Positions 35,179-42,443 of a DNA stretch of 64,000 bases are shown piece by piece. A program made the translations under genes and the position numbers. The stretch is taken from positions 1 through 64,000 of the forward strand of contig JAJVHY010000008.1 in NCBI GenBank assembly GCA_022072455.1. Direction: 5' to 3'. The stretch is from Verrucomicrobiia bacterium (GTDB lineage Bacteria; Verrucomicrobiota; Verrucomicrobiia; Palsa-1439). The number at the start of each line of letters is the position of its first letter. Position 1 is the stretch's first letter. Under the pieces are notes generated by a model that worked only from the letters and a program-made list of their open reading frames with translations, was not told the DNA's origin and did no database searches.

Positions 35179-36665
35179 AGGGTGCGCGGCAGATCGCCAT
35201 TGCTACAGCCGTGCTGTCGGTCGCATCAGCCGTGTCCTTCGTGCTATTCGTGCCGGTTCCGGTTTCATGGATTGCTGCCGGGGTGTTTGTTGCGTTTGGC
35301 GGGTACGCGGCTTCGACAATTGCCCCGACGCGACGCCGTCCGATTGTTCGGCTCAAGGGAATGGTTTGGAGGCGCGACGATTTCTGTCGCGGCTGGCTGA
35401 TCACGGGCGACACCGGCTCCGGCAAGACGCGGTCCGGCATCACGCCGTTGTTGTACCAGGTGTTCCAGAACGAGCCGAACTGGGGCGGCGTGTGCATTGA
35501 CGACAAAGGCATCTACTGGGAGACGCTCTCGGAGATGGCCCGGCACTTCAACCGGCAGAACGATTTGGTGTTGCTCCAGGTGCGACCCGACAACCCGCCA
35601 TTGGAATGGCAGCCGGTTCACACATACAATCTCACGTCGAATCCCGCCATCCCGCATAGCACCTACGCGAAATTCGTAGTGGACACTGCCACGAGCCTCG
35701 GCCAGCAGGGCGACAAAAGCTTCTTCAAAAGCCAAGCGCAGACGCACATCGCCCATGCGTTGGAAGCGCTGTACGAGATTCAGGCCGACGTGACCTTGGA
35801 GAACGCCCACGAACTCCTGTTGAACGAAGATGAACTCGACGACGCCATCGAGGAGTTGGCGGAAGGCTACCCGACGGAGCGCCGGCGCGCGCTCGTGGAG
35901 CATTTCCGCCACCGATACTTGAACCAGCCGCCTGAGCAAATGGGCGGCGTCAAGGAAACTATCGCCAACTACCTGCACAATTTCCTGACGCCCGACATCG
36001 CCCAAGTGTTCTGTCCGAGCAAAAACACGTTCGATTTCGCCGACATCGACCGGGGCAAGATTATCTGCGTGGCGATGCCGCAGAAATACCAGACCGAACG
36101 CCGGTACGTGAACACGTTCCTGAAAATGTTGTTCTACACGCACGTCTTGCGACGGTTCGACCGACCGAAAACCGTTCGTGAGCAGAACAACCTGCTGATC
36201 CTCTGGGCCGACGAGGCGCAGCGGTTCATGACCGCCAACGAGGACGGCATGAGCGACTACAACTCAATTGACGTGATTCGCGAGGCCAACGCGACGGTTG
36301 TCGCCGCCGCCCAGTCATCCACGTCGTTTCTGCCGGCGCTGGGCAGAGAGAAGTCGAAGGTGCTCGTGCTCAATCTGCGCAACCGGATCATCTTCAAAGC
36401 CGCCGACGAGGAAGGCGCGCAGGAGAGCGCCGATTTCCTCGGTAAAAAGCGCGTGATCAAAAGGACATGGGGTTTCTCTGCCGGCCAGCGCAATCGCAGT
36501 TACACCGAGCAGGAGGAGCACAAGATCAAACCCCACATCCTTCGCGCCCTGCCCAAACACACCGCCGTCCTTGTTCACTGCGAACGGGGTTTCAAGCGTA
36601 CCCTGTTGCCCCCCATCGAACCAAATGGCCGGGTCTCACCGTGGTTCCGGAGACGCTGGTGGTGA
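35175..36665 (+). CDS. type IV secretion coupling protein (TrwB/TraD/VirD4 type)
   Basis: 496 residues from GTG 35175, which overlaps the preceding stop; longer in-frame readings run through the upstream gene and are rejected. Two N-terminal membrane helices (about 6-45). Walker A ITGDTGSGKTRS lies near residue 76 and Walker B LLILWADEAQRF near 338, then a sensor-like AAAQSSTSF. It is a hexameric ATPase that brings the relaxase-DNA complex to the secretion channel. No VirB/Trw channel genes are present within the window. Confidence 0.92.
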   Translation: MKGARQIAIATAVLSVASAVSFVLFVPVPVSWIAAGVFVAFGGYAASTIAPTRRRPIVRLKGMVWRRDDFCRGWLITGDTGSGKTRSGITPLLYQVFQNEPNWGGVCIDDKGIYWETLSEMARHFNRQNDLVLLQVRPDNPPLEWQPVHTYNLTSNPAIPHSTYAKFVVDTATSLGQQGDKSFFKSQAQTHIAHALEALYEIQADVTLENAHELLLNEDELDDAIEELAEGYPTERRRALVEHFRHRYLNQPPEQMGGVKETIANYLHNFLTPDIAQVFCPSKNTFDFADIDRGKIICVAMPQKYQTERRYVNTFLKMLFYTHVLRRFDRPKTVREQNNLLILWADEAQRFMTANEDGMSDYNSIDVIREANATVVAAAQSSTSFLPALGREKSKVLVLNLRNRIIFKAADEEGAQESADFLGKKRVIKRTWGFSAGQRNRSYTEQEEHKIKPHILRALPKHTAVLVHCERGFKRTLLPPIEPNGRVSPWFRRRWW

Positions 36666-36699
36666 CGCGCAGCCCTTTACTTGCCTCGGCGCTTGTGGT

Positions 36700-36732
36700 A
36701 TTACGCAAATCGCGTAACGCAACGTGCGTAAT
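36700..36732. repeat. 33-bp motif array, left copy
   Basis: Three modules, ATTACGC, GCGTAACGC and GCGTAAT, separated by two 5-nt spacers. A hairpin with 6-bp stem (TTACGC/GCGTAA) and 5-nt loop forms at 36701-36717. The array ends at the ATG of the ATPase gene. The modules match the right copy at 37887-37919 while the spacers differ. Confidence 0.7.
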
Positions 36733-37867
36733 GAAAAACCCCTTTGAATACGGCGGTGTGGTCAGCGGAAATGCCTTCTGCAATCGGGAGAAGGAAGTCG
36801 CCGACCTGCTGCGGGCGATGGAAAACAACGAGAAGTTGTTCGTTTTCTCGGAGCGGCGCTATGGCAAGACTTCGCTGGTGCGCACCGCCCTCGGCAAGTT
36901 GCCGAAGAAGGGTTACGTCTGCGCCTACGTGGATTTGTGGCCGACCGACAGCGAGGCCACGTTCGTTACTGCCGTGGCCAAGGCCATCGCCGAGTCCATG
37001 AGCACGTCAGTGGACAAGCTGTTGGAGACGGCCAGGAAGTTCTTCGGCAGTCTCGCCCCCAGCGTGACCATGGACGAGGAGGGCAAGCCGGAATTGACGT
37101 TCGGCATCAGCAAACACGCGCGGCCCGGTCCGGCATTGGATGAAGTGCTGGAAACACCGGCCAAGATTGCCGGTAAGGGTGAACAGAACGTCGTGATCGT
37201 GTTCGACGAGTTTCAACAGATTCTCGAATACGGCAACGACCAAGTGGAGCGAAAGGTCCGCAGCGTGATCCAGAATCATCGCAAGGTGGGCTACATCTTT
37301 CTCGGCAGCCGGAAGCATCTCATCGAAAAAATGTTCATGGATCGCGCCCGGCCCCTGTATCGGGCCGGTGGGCATTATCCACTTGGGCCGATTGCCGAGG
37401 AGCACTGGCAGCCGTTCGTCAGCAAGAGATTTGCCGATGCCGGCAAGACCATCGGCAAGGAACGCATTCATGACGTGTGCGAATTGACTCAGGGCCATCC
37501 GTTTTACACGCAGCACCTCTGCCATGTGCTTTGGGAGTTGTGCGAACCCAAGGCCGAGGTGACCGAGAAGATGATCCAGACGGCCGTGCAGGTATTGTTG
37601 GAACGGGAGAACTACGCCTACACGACGCTGTGGGAGTCGCTGACCGTTCCGCAGAAGCGGTTCTTGAAAGGGTTGGCGACTGATGTGGCGGGGGTGAAGG
37701 TCTTTGCCGGCGAATTCGTCCGTCGCTCTGGGCTTCGCTCCGCGTCAAACGTGCAACGGGTGGTGGACGTGTTGTTGGCGAAAGATATTATTGATCGGGA
37801 CAACGGCTCGTTCCTCATCACTGACCGGTTCTTTCGGTTGTGGCTTCATTCAGCGCAGACGCGCTGA
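36731..37867 (+). CDS. ATPase_2-family P-loop ATPase
   Basis: 378 residues from ATG 36731. The opening NPFEYGGVVSGNAFCNREKE, the P-loop FSERRYGKTSLVRTAL and Walker B NVVIVFDEFQQI fit the ATPase_2 (PF01637) STAND-like family common in archaea and mobile bacterial DNA. A winged-helix-like C-terminal part (KRFLKGLATDVAGVKVFAGEF, split) is likely DNA-binding. Function of such proteins is poorly known; roles in element maintenance or defence are proposed. No ribosome site precedes the ATG, which sits inside a motif array; a matching array follows the stop by 19 nt. Confidence 0.85.
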   Translation: MKNPFEYGGVVSGNAFCNREKEVADLLRAMENNEKLFVFSERRYGKTSLVRTALGKLPKKGYVCAYVDLWPTDSEATFVTAVAKAIAESMSTSVDKLLETARKFFGSLAPSVTMDEEGKPELTFGISKHARPGPALDEVLETPAKIAGKGEQNVVIVFDEFQQILEYGNDQVERKVRSVIQNHRKVGYIFLGSRKHLIEKMFMDRARPLYRAGGHYPLGPIAEEHWQPFVSKRFADAGKTIGKERIHDVCELTQGHPFYTQHLCHVLWELCEPKAEVTEKMIQTAVQVLLERENYAYTTLWESLTVPQKRFLKGLATDVAGVKVFAGEFVRRSGLRSASNVQRVVDVLLAKDIIDRDNGSFLITDRFFRLWLHSAQTR

Positions 37868-37886
37868 GACGCGCCGCTCGATTCTG

Positions 37887-37919
37887 ATTACGCGCCCTGC
37901 GTTACGCTGGCTGCGTAAC
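37887..37919. repeat. 33-bp motif array, right copy
   Basis: ATTACGC, GCGTTACGC and GCGTAAC with two 5-nt spacers, 19 nt after the ATPase stop. A hairpin TTACGC/GCGTAA with 5-nt loop forms at 37902-37918. Module identity with the left copy is high (only the middle A/T and the last base differ), while all spacer bases but one differ. Confidence 0.7.
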
Positions 37920-37976
37920 CGTTGAATCGCCACCGCCGGTGCCTTCCTGCTCTGACACTCCGTACGGCTGAGGTTT

Positions 37977-38054
37977 TCAACCGCGTGGGTGCGTTCTACG
38001 TGGTGGAGCGAGAATGGCAACGCTCCGAAGGAAGGACATTATGAACGCGGTTGA
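37977..38054 (+). ncRNA. candidate structured leader RNA with a 6-codon peptide
   Basis: A 9-bp outer stem (TCAACCGCG, 37977-37985, with CGCGGTTGA, 38046-38054) encloses a 6-bp inner hairpin (GGAGCG, 38005-38010, with CGCTCC, 38021-38026). Inside lies GAAGGAAGGA followed by ATG 38041 and an ORF of six codons (MNAVDG, stop 38059-38061). This could be a leader-peptide attenuator, a small RNA, or a DNA-level recombination hairpin. Not matched to any known family. Confidence 0.35.
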
Positions 38055-38142
38055 TGGCTAACTTCTGGAACTTCATGCGGAGCAGTCGTCAGGCGGAGTG
38101 TCATATTCGACCGATACGTTCGTTGCTCGTCTGGACTGCGCG

Positions 38143-38168
38143 GCGAGGGTTTTGCCGGAGCGCGGCGT
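38143..38168 (+). promoter_or_regulatory. proposed ECF-sigma promoter R1
   Basis: GCGAGGGTTTTGC starts at 38143 and GCGT at 38165, an offset of 22 nt. The same bipartite pattern is at R2 (38863) and R3 (59499). It precedes the first small Cys protein (ATG 38224). Confidence 0.55.
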
Positions 38169-38223
38169 TTTATTCAGTGGAACGATGAGAATACCTCATC
38201 ACAACAGGAAAGGACGGAGGATC

Positions 38224-38472
38224 ATGAAAAGGTTCATCATTACGATGGTTGTGCTGGGAGCAACTGTGGCGACCAATTCGGCGCTGGCTGGCAAACTGCC
38301 CAAAGACCCAACGAAATACGACTGCCGTGTCACGGTGCGCATCGAACGCTATCACCAACCTGGCTCGAAAGTGCCCGGCGTCCGCTTCGTCAAGGAATGC
38401 CCGCACAAGGACAAAATGGCCGCCGGCCAGTGCGAAACTCATTGGCTGTTCGGCATGCGCTGCAAGAGCTGA
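38224..38472 (+). CDS. small exported Cys/His protein (copy 1)
   Basis: 82 residues from ATG 38224, after the site GGACGGAGG. A signal peptide is clear (MKRFIITMVVLGATVATNSALA, split at about 22). The mature part holds TKYDCRVTVRIER and a C-terminal block ECPHKDKMAAGQCETHW with FGMRC, giving four Cys and two His. I know no named family. The block is kept almost unchanged in the next gene. Upstream ECF-type promoter and downstream Cus operon suggest a periplasmic metal-binding or metal-stress protein. Confidence 0.7.
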   Translation: MKRFIITMVVLGATVATNSALAGKLPKDPTKYDCRVTVRIERYHQPGSKVPGVRFVKECPHKDKMAAGQCETHWLFGMRCKS

Positions 38473-38532
38473 TGCGCTTGGGGCAATCGCGCTGGATTGA
38501 GTAACCAGAAGTCGTCGAAAGGAGCGTTCAGG

Positions 38533-38820
38533 ATGAAAGCGCAAACCAATACATGGCTGATGCTCGTGGCGCTGCCGCTGTTGGCTCTGAGCGTACCGGT
38601 GGCGGCTCGCCCGCCGACCGGTCCAACGACCAAACCGCTCGGTCCGATCCCGGCAGACCCGACGAAGTACGACTGCCGGGTCACCGTTGAGGTTCGCACC
38701 GTCAAGGCGAAAGGCCGCACGATCAAGCTCTGGGAGCGCAAAGAGTGCCCCCACAAGGACAAAATGGCGGCGGGCCAGTGCGAGACCCATTGGCTTTTCG
38801 GCATGCGCTGCAAGGAGTAA
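38533..38820 (+). CDS. small exported Cys/His protein (copy 2)
   Basis: 95 residues from ATG 38533. Signal peptide (WLMLVALPLLALSVPVAA), then a Pro/Thr-rich stretch and the same core as copy 1: TKYDCRVTVEVR and ECPHKDKMAAGQCETHW, FGMRC. The final about 65 nt are close to identical with copy 1 apart from third-base changes, so this is a recent tandem duplication under selection. All four Cys are kept. Probably metal-binding in the periplasm; biochemical role unknown. Confidence 0.7.
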   Translation: MKAQTNTWLMLVALPLLALSVPVAARPPTGPTTKPLGPIPADPTKYDCRVTVEVRTVKAKGRTIKLWERKECPHKDKMAAGQCETHWLFGMRCKE

Positions 38821-38862
38821 GGCAGGCTGATTGATGCCACGCAGGAGAATTGGAAAAAATCT

Positions 38863-38888
38863 GCGAGGGTTTTGCAGGCGTGGGGCGT
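38863..38888 (+). promoter_or_regulatory. proposed ECF-sigma promoter R2
   Basis: GCGAGGGTTTTGC at 38863 and GCGT at 38885 (offset 22 nt), 25 nt before ATG 38914 of the anti-sigma-like gene that opens the Cus operon. Confidence 0.6.
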
Positions 38889-38913
38889 CTTACTGTATGG
38901 CAGAAGGTGAACT

Positions 38914-39252
38914 ATGAGTCAAAATAGCCAAACTGACGAAAAACTGAAAGCGTTGCTCCAGCAATGGCGGGACATCGAGCCGCCGGCCAATTTTGAGGCC
39001 AATGTCTGGCGGCGAATTCGGCTGGCGCAAGCGGGACAAGCCGCGCGGATTACCATTGCCGAATGGCTCCGGCGGTTGGTCTGGCAACCGGCATTCTCTG
39101 TCGGCGTGGCCGTGGCTGTGGTGATTGGCACATTGGGCGGGATGCATTCCGCGCCGCCGTCCACAGCGACGCACTATGCCGAAGTGGGCTTCCTGTCACC
39201 CGGTACGCTGGCCGGCAGCTATGCCCGGCTGGCGGGAGGGGAGTCACGATGA
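38914..39252 (+). CDS. anti-sigma-like membrane protein (CnrY-type role)
   Basis: 112 residues. The cytoplasmic N-terminus (LKALLQQWRDIEPPANFEANVWRRI) has the pattern of short anti-sigma domains, with no zinc motif. One membrane helix follows (FSVGVAVAVVIGTLGGM, about 68-84), then a periplasmic tail. Its stop overlaps the CnrX-like gene (ATGA). In Cnr-type systems CnrY holds the ECF factor until CnrX senses metal; a matching ECF gene lies at 48689. The role is inferred from layout. Confidence 0.65.
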   Translation: MSQNSQTDEKLKALLQQWRDIEPPANFEANVWRRIRLAQAGQAARITIAEWLRRLVWQPAFSVGVAVAVVIGTLGGMHSAPPSTATHYAEVGFLSPGTLAGSYARLAGGESR

Positions 39253-39707
39253 AGACCACTCTGCTCGCCATCGCGGTTGCCGCTTTGGTTGCCACCGGGC
39301 TGTCTTTTGGTACAGCCCGGTGGTTTACCGGCCGGCAGAAGACACATGCGGCCATGCCAACGGTGAATGACGTTGAATGGTTGAAGCGGGAACTGCGGTT
39401 GAATGACGCTCAAGTCGGCGAACTCAAGAAGTATGAAGCCGAGTTTCAGCAGAAATTCAACGCGCTTTGCACGGCCCACTGCGACGCGCGGCTGGCGCTC
39501 GGCAATGAACTGGCCAAATCATCGCCTGATCCCCAACAAGCCCGCGTCTGCGTTGATCGGATGAACACAGCCCAAGGCGAGGTCGAGCGGGCAACGTTGG
39601 AACACATTCTGAAAGTGCGGGCGGTGCTCACCGAGGAACAAGCGCAACGATACGGCAAACTGGTGCGCGACCAGGTCTGTTCGATGCTGCCGGCGGGGAT
39701 GCTATAG
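39249..39707 (+). CDS. CnrX/Spy-like periplasmic metal-sensing protein
   Basis: 152 residues. An N-terminal membrane anchor (LLAIAVAALVATGLSFGTARW) is followed by a helical periplasmic domain. Features: VEWLKRELRLNDAQVGELK and a later helix LTEEQAQRYGKLVRDQ, as in CnrX, ZraP and Spy/CpxP proteins. Cys and His in LCTAHCDARLALG and Met/Cys at the end may bind copper or silver. Translated with the anti-sigma-like protein; likely the metal sensor feeding the ECF pathway. Confidence 0.75.
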   Translation: MKTTLLAIAVAALVATGLSFGTARWFTGRQKTHAAMPTVNDVEWLKRELRLNDAQVGELKKYEAEFQQKFNALCTAHCDARLALGNELAKSSPDPQQARVCVDRMNTAQGEVERATLEHILKVRAVLTEEQAQRYGKLVRDQVCSMLPAGML

Positions 39708-39724
39708 CCGGCCGGAAAATCCCC

Positions 39725-41029
39725 ATGAATGATCAAATTTACCAGCGAGTGAGAATTGTTGTCCTGAGCGGGCTGTTGGCCGGGGCCGGAGCAGCGTGGG
39801 CTGAGCCAAAGGAAATCGCGTCCAGCCTGACGCTGGACCAGATGGTGAGCGCGGCGCTTACCGAAAATGCACAATTGCACTCCATGCGCGCCAAGTGGGA
39901 GGCGATGCGGGAGCGGCCTGTGCAGGCGACCACGTTGCCGAATCCGATGTTCAAGTACGGCGGGATGGACATGACCGATGGCGGCACTTGGCCGAACACT
40001 AACGAGAAACGGTTCATGGTCGAGCAGGAATTCCCGTGGGCCGGGAAGCTGGGACTGCGCGGGAAAGTCGCCACCAAGGAAGCCGAGGCGATGCAGCGCG
40101 AGTATGAGGCGATGGTGCGAGAAGTCATCATGATGGTGAAGGAAAACTACTTTGACCTCTACGCCGTGCAACGTTCGCTCTCCATCACGCGCACCGAAGA
40201 AGACGTGCTCAAGCGCATGGAGCAAATCGCCCAGACCAAGTATGGCGTCGGCGAAGTCACGCAGCAGGACGTGCTGAAGGCACAGGCGGAAATCTCGATG
40301 CTCAAGCAGCAGCTCTACGAGTTGGAGCAGCAGGAAGTCGTGCTGAAAGCCAAGCTCAATCAACTCCTAAATCGCCGCGCCGATTCGTCGTTGGGACTGG
40401 CCGTCACCGAACCGCAACGCGAGCTGCAGTTCAAGGCGGAAGAACTGTTCGGCTTGGCGGAGAAGATGCGCCCGGAAATCAAGAAGGCGCAGGCCGACAT
40501 CCAGCGCAACCAGTACGACCGCGACCTGATGAAGAAGGAGTTTTTCCCCGACTACCGGCTCGGCGTGGAGTACCGGAACTTTGGCGACAGCCCCAACATG
40601 GTGATGTTCACCGTCGGGTTTGACCTGCCGATCTGGCAGAAAAAATACAAGGCCGGCGTGCGCCAAGCCGAAAAGATGATCGAATCCAGCAAGGCCGGCT
40701 TGGAAGCGGTCCAAAAGCAAACTTCCTTCGATGTGCAGGACGCTTACTTCAAGCTGGCGACCGCCCGGCGCACACTGGACTTGTATAAGACCGCGTTGAT
40801 TCCGCAGGCGGAGGCGCGCTACAAAGCGAGCGAGGCCGGCTACCGGACCGGCAAGGTGGACTTCATGGATTTGCTGGAAAGCCAGCGCTTCCTGCTCAAC
40901 GCCCGCGTCATGGCTGCGATGGCCGAAGGCAATGTCGGCATGCAACTGGGCCGGCTGGAGCGCGCGGTCGGCACGGATTTGAAACCGGTTGAACAACCTG
41001 TTCAGCCGTTACCCCAAACGAAGGAATAG
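39725..41029 (+). CDS. cusC: TolC-family outer-membrane efflux protein (CusC-like)
   Basis: 434 residues with a signal peptide (VVLSGLLAGAGAAWA). Two outer-membrane efflux repeats of long helices are present: MVSAALTENAQLHSMRAKWEA and the second half FGLAEKMRPEIKKAQADI; the strand NPMFKYGG fits the barrel. It forms the exit duct of the tripartite HME-RND pump with the adaptor at 41034 and the pump at 42444. Overlap or short gaps show one operon. Symbol by context. Confidence 0.88.
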   Translation: MNDQIYQRVRIVVLSGLLAGAGAAWAEPKEIASSLTLDQMVSAALTENAQLHSMRAKWEAMRERPVQATTLPNPMFKYGGMDMTDGGTWPNTNEKRFMVEQEFPWAGKLGLRGKVATKEAEAMQREYEAMVREVIMMVKENYFDLYAVQRSLSITRTEEDVLKRMEQIAQTKYGVGEVTQQDVLKAQAEISMLKQQLYELEQQEVVLKAKLNQLLNRRADSSLGLAVTEPQRELQFKAEELFGLAEKMRPEIKKAQADIQRNQYDRDLMKKEFFPDYRLGVEYRNFGDSPNMVMFTVGFDLPIWQKKYKAGVRQAEKMIESSKAGLEAVQKQTSFDVQDAYFKLATARRTLDLYKTALIPQAEARYKASEAGYRTGKVDFMDLLESQRFLLNARVMAAMAEGNVGMQLGRLERAVGTDLKPVEQPVQPLPQTKE

Positions 41030-41033
41030 TACC

Positions 41034-42431
41034 ATGCGCAAAATCACCCTGATCATTCTCGTCCTCCTGGCCGTGGCCGGCGCGTACTTCGCGGGGCGCG
41101 GTTCACTACCGTTCCTCGGCGGCGCGGCCGGTGCCGGCAAGAAGACGCAGTATCACTGCCCGATGCACCCAACCATCGTGCAGGACAAGAAGGGCACATG
41201 CCCGGTTTGCTTCATGGATCTCGTGCCGGTCGGCGGTGACGAAAAGATGGCCGCCCCGGCCGCGGCCCAGCCCGCGCAATACCATTGCCCGATGCACCCG
41301 CAGATTGTGGCGGACAAACCCGGCAGTTGCCCGATTTGCGGCATGGACCTTGTGCCGATGAAATCCGAACACGACGCCCACGCCTCGACCGTGCCGGGCT
41401 TGGCGACCGTTTCGATCTCGCCCGATACCCGGCAGCGGATGGGGCTAACGATGGACACGATTGAAAAGCGTGCCTTGAGCCGCGAAGTCCGCACCTCGGC
41501 GCGCATCGTGGCCGATGAGACGCGTCTGTTCAAAGTCACCACCAAGATCGAGGGCTGGGTGGACAAACTGTTCGTCAACGTCACCGGCCAGGAGGTCAAA
41601 AAGGGCGACCCGCTGCTGACGATCTACAGCCCCGAATTGGTCTCGGCGCAGGAGGAGTACCTGATTGCCACGCGCACACCGGCCGAAGGAGACGCGTTGA
41701 AGAATGCCGCCCGTCGCCGGCTCGAACTCTGGGACATCTCTGACGCGCAGATTGAGCAACTGGAGAAAACCGGCAAGGTGGAGAAGCACCTGACGCTCTA
41801 CGCGCCGGCGAATGGGATCGTGGCCGAGAAGAACATCCTTGCCGGCCAAAAAATCATGCTCGGCGATTCGTTGCTGGTCATTGCCGACCTGACGAAGGTT
41901 TGGGCCGATGCCGATGTGTACGCATCCGACTTGCCATACGTGAAAGTCGGCCAGCCGGTCGAGGTCACACTCCCGTACTGGCCGGACAAGGTCTTTACCG
42001 GATCCGTCACGTTTGTCACGCCGACGCTTGATCCCGGTACACGGACAATCCAAGCCCGGTTGGAGGTGGAGAATCCTGAGTTGCTGCTCAAACCCGGGAT
42101 GTACGGCAACGCGCGGCTGGCCTATCCACTGGGTGAGTCCCTCGTCATCCCGGAATCGGCGGTGATGCGCACCGGGGAGCGCACCTACGCCTTCAAAGAT
42201 GGTGGCGACGGCAAACTGATCCCGGTCGCGATCAAGATCGGCCCGCGCAGCAAAGATTCCTTCCAGTTGCTCGAAGGACTCGCCGAGGGCGAGAAGGTCG
42301 TCACCAGCGCCAACTTTCTCGTGGACAGCGAATCGAGCCTGAAGGCCGCGCTGGCGGCGATGAGCGGGCCGAAAACGGGCGGCGGGCAGGCGCAAGAAGC
42401 GGCCGATCCGCATGCTGGTCACCGGCGTTAA
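41034..42431 (+). CDS. cusB: CusB-type periplasmic adaptor with two metal-binding YHCPMHP domains
   Basis: 465 residues from ATG 41034. N-terminal anchor (LIILVLLAVAGAYFAGRG), then two tandem heavy-metal-binding domains: YHCPMHPTIVQDKKGTCPVC (about 40) and YHCPMHPQIVADKPGSCPIC (about 83). The adaptor fold follows with a barrel-sandwich hybrid (ENILAGQKIMLGDSLLVIADL) and beta-barrel. Such domains bind Cu(I)/Ag(I) and pass it to the pump. The doubled domain is unusual but known. Operon partner of CusC and CusA. Confidence 0.93.
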   Translation: MRKITLIILVLLAVAGAYFAGRGSLPFLGGAAGAGKKTQYHCPMHPTIVQDKKGTCPVCFMDLVPVGGDEKMAAPAAAQPAQYHCPMHPQIVADKPGSCPICGMDLVPMKSEHDAHASTVPGLATVSISPDTRQRMGLTMDTIEKRALSREVRTSARIVADETRLFKVTTKIEGWVDKLFVNVTGQEVKKGDPLLTIYSPELVSAQEEYLIATRTPAEGDALKNAARRRLELWDISDAQIEQLEKTGKVEKHLTLYAPANGIVAEKNILAGQKIMLGDSLLVIADLTKVWADADVYASDLPYVKVGQPVEVTLPYWPDKVFTGSVTFVTPTLDPGTRTIQARLEVENPELLLKPGMYGNARLAYPLGESLVIPESAVMRTGERTYAFKDGGDGKLIPVAIKIGPRSKDSFQLLEGLAEGEKVVTSANFLVDSESSLKAALAAMSGPKTGGGQAQEAADPHAGHRR

Positions 42432-42443
42432 GGAGAGCACCCG

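Larger units (their letters stand above)
37868..38223. other. 356-nt non-coding stretch between ATPase and metal genes
   Basis: It holds the right 33-bp array (37887-37919), a long stem-loop with a six-codon ORF (37977-38054) and the proposed ECF promoter R1 (38143-38168). No protein gene of size is visible in it. Confidence 0.6.

Noticed and set aside
36467-36730. Longer N-terminus for the ATPase_2 protein
   Set aside because: The extension lies within the coupling-protein gene and has low-complexity sequence; family homology begins at NPFEYGG right after ATG 36731.
37977-38054. Integron attC site
   Set aside because: The stem ends GTTGA rather than the GTTRRRY core, there is no array of cassettes, and no integron integrase is near.
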